Of a stretch of 64,000 nucleotides of DNA, positions 60,037 to 64,000 are shown piece after piece. Position numbers and translations under genes: made by a program. The stretch spans positions 22,501 through 86,500 of the forward strand of contig JAMFTG010000057.1 in assembly GCA_023974075.1 (NCBI GenBank), in the 5' to 3' direction. The DNA is from Chaenocephalus aceratus. Taxonomy: Eukaryota > Chordata > Actinopteri > Perciformes > Channichthyidae. Each line of letters begins with the position of its first letter. Within the stretch, counting starts at the first letter, position 1. The notes under the pieces are model-generated. The model was given only the letters and a program-made list of their open reading frames with translations. It had not been told where the DNA came from and ran no database searches.

Positions 60037-62932
60037 CTAACTATAAGCTTTATCAAAAAGGAAGGTCTTAAGCGCATTCTTAAAAACGGATAGGGTGTCT
60101 GCCGCCCGAACACAAACTGGAAGCTGATTCCACAAATGTGGAGCTTGATAAAAAGGCTCTGGCTCCCATTGTACTTTTAGAGACTCTAGGAACAACCAAC
60201 AACCCTGCATTCTTGGAACGCAATGCCCTAGTAGGACAGTAGGGTATAATGAGTTCTTTAAGGTAAGATGGCGCCTGCCCATTAAGGGCTTTGTAGGCGA
60301 GAAGAAGAATTTAAAATTCTATCCTGTGTTCTATAGGGAGCCAGTGTAAGGCAGCCAGAACAGGAGTAATGTGGTCCCTTTTCCTAACTCTGGTTAGTAC
60401 ACGAGCCGCAGCATTTTGAATCAGCTGAAGCGACTTGACTGACTTCTTGGTACTCCCTGATATTAAGGAGTTACAATAATCCAGCCTAGAAGTAACAAAT
60501 GCATGGACTAGTTTCTCTGCATCGTTTTGAGGCAAGATATGCCTGATTTTTGCAATGTTACGTAGATGGAAGTAGGCGGTCCTTGAAATTGATTTTATCT
60601 GGGCGTTAAAGGATAAATCCTGATCAAATAAACACCAAGATTCCTTATAGTCTCACTGGAGGCCAAATTAATGCCATCCATAGTTAGTATATCTTTAGAT
60701 AGTTTGTTTCGTAGATTCTTCGGGCCAAGTACAATAACTTCAGTTTTGGTCGTGTTTAACATCAAAAAGTTTAAGGTCATCCACGTTTTTAAGTCCTTAA
60801 GGCAGTCTTGAATTTTATTTAGATGATTAATTTCATCAGGCTTGATTGATAAATATAGTTGAGTATCATCCGCATAACAATGAAAGTTTACAGAATGATT
60901 CCTTATAATATTGCCTAACGGAAGCATATATAATGTGAACAAAATAGGTCCGAGCACTGAGCCCTGTGGCACTCCATGGCTAACTTTGGTTTGCGTGGAA
61001 GATTCATCGTTAACACGTACAAACTGAGAGCGTTCAGATAGATAGGACCTAAACCAGCCTAAAGCAGTTCCCTGTATGCCAACTAAGTGCTCTAGTCTTT
61101 GCAATAGGATATCATGGTCGATAGTATCAAATGCAGCACTGAGATCGAGCAAAACAAGAATAGAGACAAGTCCCTTGTCTGAGGCTATTAGAATGTCATT
61201 TGTGACTTTAACCAGAGCTGTCTCTGTGCTATGATGTGTTCTAAAGCCAGACTGAAAATCTTCAAATAAATCATTGTTTTTTAAGTAATCACACAACTGT
61301 TTTGCGACCGCTTTCTCAAGAATTTTTGAGAGGAACGGAAGATTAGAAATAGGTCTATAGTTGGCTAAAACCTCTGGATCGAGGTTGTGCTTTTTAAGAA
61401 GCGGTTTTATCACTGCTACTTTGAATGATTGTGGAACATAGCCTGATAATAAAGACATATTCATAATATTTAATAAGAAGTGCTAATTAATGGAAAAACT
61501 TCCTTCAACAGCTTAGTTGGAATTGGGTCTAACATGCACGTTGATGGTTTAGAAGAGAGAATCATTGAATGTAATTGTTCAAGGTTAATGGCTGAAAAGC
61601 ATTCTAGTTTACTATCTAGTGTCATATTAGAACTTACGTTTCCGGGAGCTGTTGATAACACTATACTGGTCAAAGGTAAGAGGTCATTAATTTTGTTTCT
61701 AAGAGTAACAATTTTATCGTTAAAAAAGCACATAAAATCATTGCTACTGAGTGCTATGGGAATAGAAGGCTCAATCGAGCTGTGGCTCTCTGTCAGCCTG
61801 GCTGCAGTGCTGAAAAGAAATCTTGCATTATTCTTATTCTCATCTATTAATGAAGAGTAGTAGGCTGCTCTCGCTTTACGCAGTGCTTCTTATATTCATT
61901 GAGAGTAATATGCCAAATCAACGAGATTCTTCAAGTTTAGTGGAACGCCATATCCTTTCAAGTTGTCTCAACTTTTGCTTTATTTTGCGGGTTTCGGCAT
62001 TATGCCATGGAGCTAATCTATGTTGTTTTATTTTCTTCTTCTTCAAAGGAGCAACAGAGTCTAATTTTATTCGCAGCGCATCTATAGCACTATCAACAAC
62101 ATGATCAATTTGGGTGGTGTACATTTTGTATAAGTTTCCTCCCCTACATGCAGACATGCTATCGAGTTAAGTATTGGTGGAATCTCTTCCTTAAATGTGG
62201 CTATAGCACTAACAGATAGGTTTCTGCTGCAGGAGCTTTTGACTAATGCTTTGTAGTCTCATAATAGTACTTCAAAAGTTACTAAGAAATGGTCGGATAA
62301 AGCAGGATTATGCGGTTCGACTAATAGTTGCTCAATTTCAATACCATAAGTCAGAACAAGGTCGAGAGTGTGATTATAGCAGTGGGTTGGTTTATTTACA
62401 CTCTGACAGAAACCAACAGAATCCAATATAGAGTTAAATGCGACAGTAAGGCTATTTTTATCATCGTCAACATGAATATTAAAGTCACCTACGATAATTA
62501 TTACTTTATCTGTTTTAAGAACCAAAGTTGATAAAAACTCAGAGAATTCTGATAAGAATTCTGAATAAGGACCTGATGCACGGTACACTGTAACAAATAA
62601 GATTGGCTGCAAAGTTTTCCAGGTCGGATGCGTAGACTAAAAACGAGGCTTTCAAAGGAGGTATAATTTAATTTTGGTTTAGTATTGATAAGTAAACTTG
62701 AGTCAAAGATTGCTGCAACTCCACCTCCTCGGCCTCGAGCAATATGAGTGTTGACATGGCTGGGTGGAGTGGCCTCATTTATGCTGACATATTCTTCATG
62801 TCTCAACCAAGTTTCAGTGAGACAGCATATATCAATATTATAATCTGATATTAAATCATTTACCAATATTGCTTTAGATGCTAGAGATCTTATGTTTAAG
62901 AGACCACATTTAATCTTCCTGTTTTGTTGCAC
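60037..62932 (-). pseudogene. L2-like LINE ORF2: endonuclease and reverse transcriptase, frameshifted
   Basis: ORF2 nicks DNA and copies the element's RNA into the target by target-primed reverse transcription. From the N-terminus, the endonuclease shows LLNIRSL, LTETWL, VYRASGP, GDFNIHVDD and NPALSDHF, so the usual catalytic motifs are present. A linker with APWHNAETRKIKQKLRQLER follows. The reverse transcriptase (60595-61464, 289 residues open) has [47 protein letters not shown], the YADD catalytic box in [11 protein letters not shown], and a NLGVYL motif. The C-terminal part continues in other frames at 60311-60535 and 60037-60282 (ending LKTFLFDKAYS). The frame breaks near 62600, between 62258 and 62157, near 61733, near 61465, and between 60595 and 60283, so it cannot make the full protein. 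Family: L2/CR1 group, by motif. Confidence 0.9.
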
Positions 62933-63136
62933 TGTAGTAGTTGTTACATTTACTTTTATTAGGTTATTATGTAGACACCTCTATTAGGTTTGACCTTAAA
63001 TTGTCCTTGGGCAGACACAACACCGCTAATATTGGGTATTTTATGGGTTCGGGATTCCTATGGATGACTGCCTAGGAGAGAGCGCAGAGAAGCGTGTAAG
63101 ACTGCGACTCTGCCTCCTGGTCTCAACTCCAGTTTG

Positions 63137-63995
63137 TCATGGATTAAGTCCACAAAGCCCTGAAATGTTTGCCGAAATGAGATCTGCACCTTCCAAAGTA
63201 GGATGAATGCCGTCTCTCTTAATCAGACCAGGTTTTCCCCAGAAGGCTGTCCAATTATTTACGAAGCCCACATTGTTTGCTGGGCACCACCAAGACAACC
63301 AGCGCTGAAATGATGACATGCGGCTATACATGTCATCATTGATCAGATTGGGGAGGGGACCAGAGAAGATTACGGTGTCCGACATTGTTTTAGCATAACT
63401 ACACACCGACTCCACATTAAGTTTGGTGCATTCTGATTGGCGTAAACGAACATCATTACCACCGACGTGAATAACAATCCTACCGTATTTATGTTTATTT
63501 TTAGCCAGCAGTTTAAGATGCGCCTCAACGTCGCCCGCTCTGGGCCCCCGGAATGCATGTGACTGTGGAGGCTTCGGTCTCTAGATTCACGTGTCTCATA
63601 ATAGAGCTACCAATAACCAGAGTTGGCTTCTCAGCGGGTGTCTCGCTGAGTGGGGAATATCTGTTAGATACGTGAACGGGTTGGTGGGGACCTGCGGGTT
63701 TCGCGTTATGCCCCTTCTGAACAGTCACCCAGCCTCCCTGCTGCTCGGGAGTTGCCGGGGGACGGCTAAGAGGAGCTACCTTTTGCCGGTCCGCACATGC
63801 TAACATGGGCTTTACTTTAGCTGAGTTACTTTCTAAGATGCGGAGCCGGGCTTCTATGGCTATGATTCCCGCCTCCAACCTAACAACTATACTACATTTA
63901 ACACATGTATCCTTACCAGTAAGGGAGGCCGGGAAGTAACCAAACATGAGACAGGAAGAGCAGGAAATAGCACCAGAGGGTGGGGAAAGAGCCAT
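63137..63995 (-). pseudogene. L2-like LINE ORF1 with SGNH-esterase domain, one frameshift
   Basis: The ATG at 63993-63995 starts a protein with CSSCLMFGYF and DTCVKC, a paired-cysteine, zinc-binding-like motif. A possible coiled-coil (AIEARLRILES) and a proline-rich linker follow. The C-terminal half is an SGNH hydrolase-like domain: LVIGSSIMRH (block I Ser), HVGGNDV (block III) and DGIHPT (block V Asp/His). Such esterase ORF1 proteins occur in CR1/L2-type LINEs; their role is not settled, perhaps membrane or lipid contact. The frame breaks near 63535, between CIPGAQ and DVEAHLKLL, so it is inactive as given. It ends at a stop at 63137, about 200 bases before ORF2. Confidence 0.85.
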
Positions 63996-64000
63996 GGCTA

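Larger units (their letters stand above)
59418..64000 (-). mobile_element. Nearly full-length L2-like LINE, 5' end beyond window
   Basis: The 3' end is at 59418-59439 with (atca)n, read on the minus strand as (tgat)n. It contains ORF2 remnants at 60037-62932 and ORF1 at 63137-63995. The 3' UTR holds short direct repeats of gctcgcgatccag at 59816-59840. The element runs antisense to snx29. Confidence 0.9.

Overview
The window looks like teleost fish nuclear DNA and lies almost entirely inside introns. It is packed with CA/GT microsatellites, minisatellites, short terminal-inverted-repeat elements with hAT, PIF/Harbinger and TTAA-type target-site duplications, L2-like LINE tails and a tRNA-derived SINE. 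No long open frame belongs to a cellular gene. Most long frames are translated CA, GA or CTGT repeats, or minisatellites whose unit is a multiple of three.

Two short plus-strand exons are recognisable, at 9737-9822 and about 57984-58056. Both match the coiled-coil region of sorting nexin 29 (snx29), in the right order and on the same strand. The window is therefore read as two snx29 exons separated by about 48 kb of intron, with intron sequence on both outer sides. The first exon is intact and sits between a GT repeat and a CA repeat. The second carries the conserved peptide but lacks one base near its 3' end, so it is frameshifted as given.

Layout: 1-40 LINE 3' tip; 1.9-6.3 kb TTAA element, long-TIR element, Harbinger-type element and an L2 tail with a SINE inside; 8.6-9.6 kb 57-bp minisatellite; 9.7-9.96 kb exon and repeats; 10.6-11.8 kb LINE remnants; 12.7-25.4 kb TTAA elements, hAT remnants, a 37-bp minisatellite in a hAT element and a 19-bp minisatellite; 28-34 kb Harbinger elements (one with a Myb/SANT remnant), a 1.2 kb TTAA element and a second hAT element with the 37-bp minisatellite; 36.8-43.4 kb nested hAT elements, a GA array and a MITE; 45-48.8 kb hAT element with a palindromic stub, a giant CA array, a MITE and a fold-back Harbinger element; 51.8-52.4 kb element with a long perfect hairpin; 54-56 kb large GT, CA and CTGT arrays; 56.6-57.4 kb hAT element holding an L2 fragment; 58.0 kb second exon; 59.4-64.0 kb a nearly full-length but frameshifted L2-like LINE on the minus strand, with an esterase-type ORF1 and an endonuclease/reverse-transcriptase ORF2.

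No operon, CRISPR array, rRNA gene, functional tRNA gene or viral genome was seen. I found no convincing new biological system. The most interesting points are the repeat-flanked exon, the frameshifted conserved exon, the minisatellites born inside transposons, and several elements whose nesting order can be read from target-site duplications.
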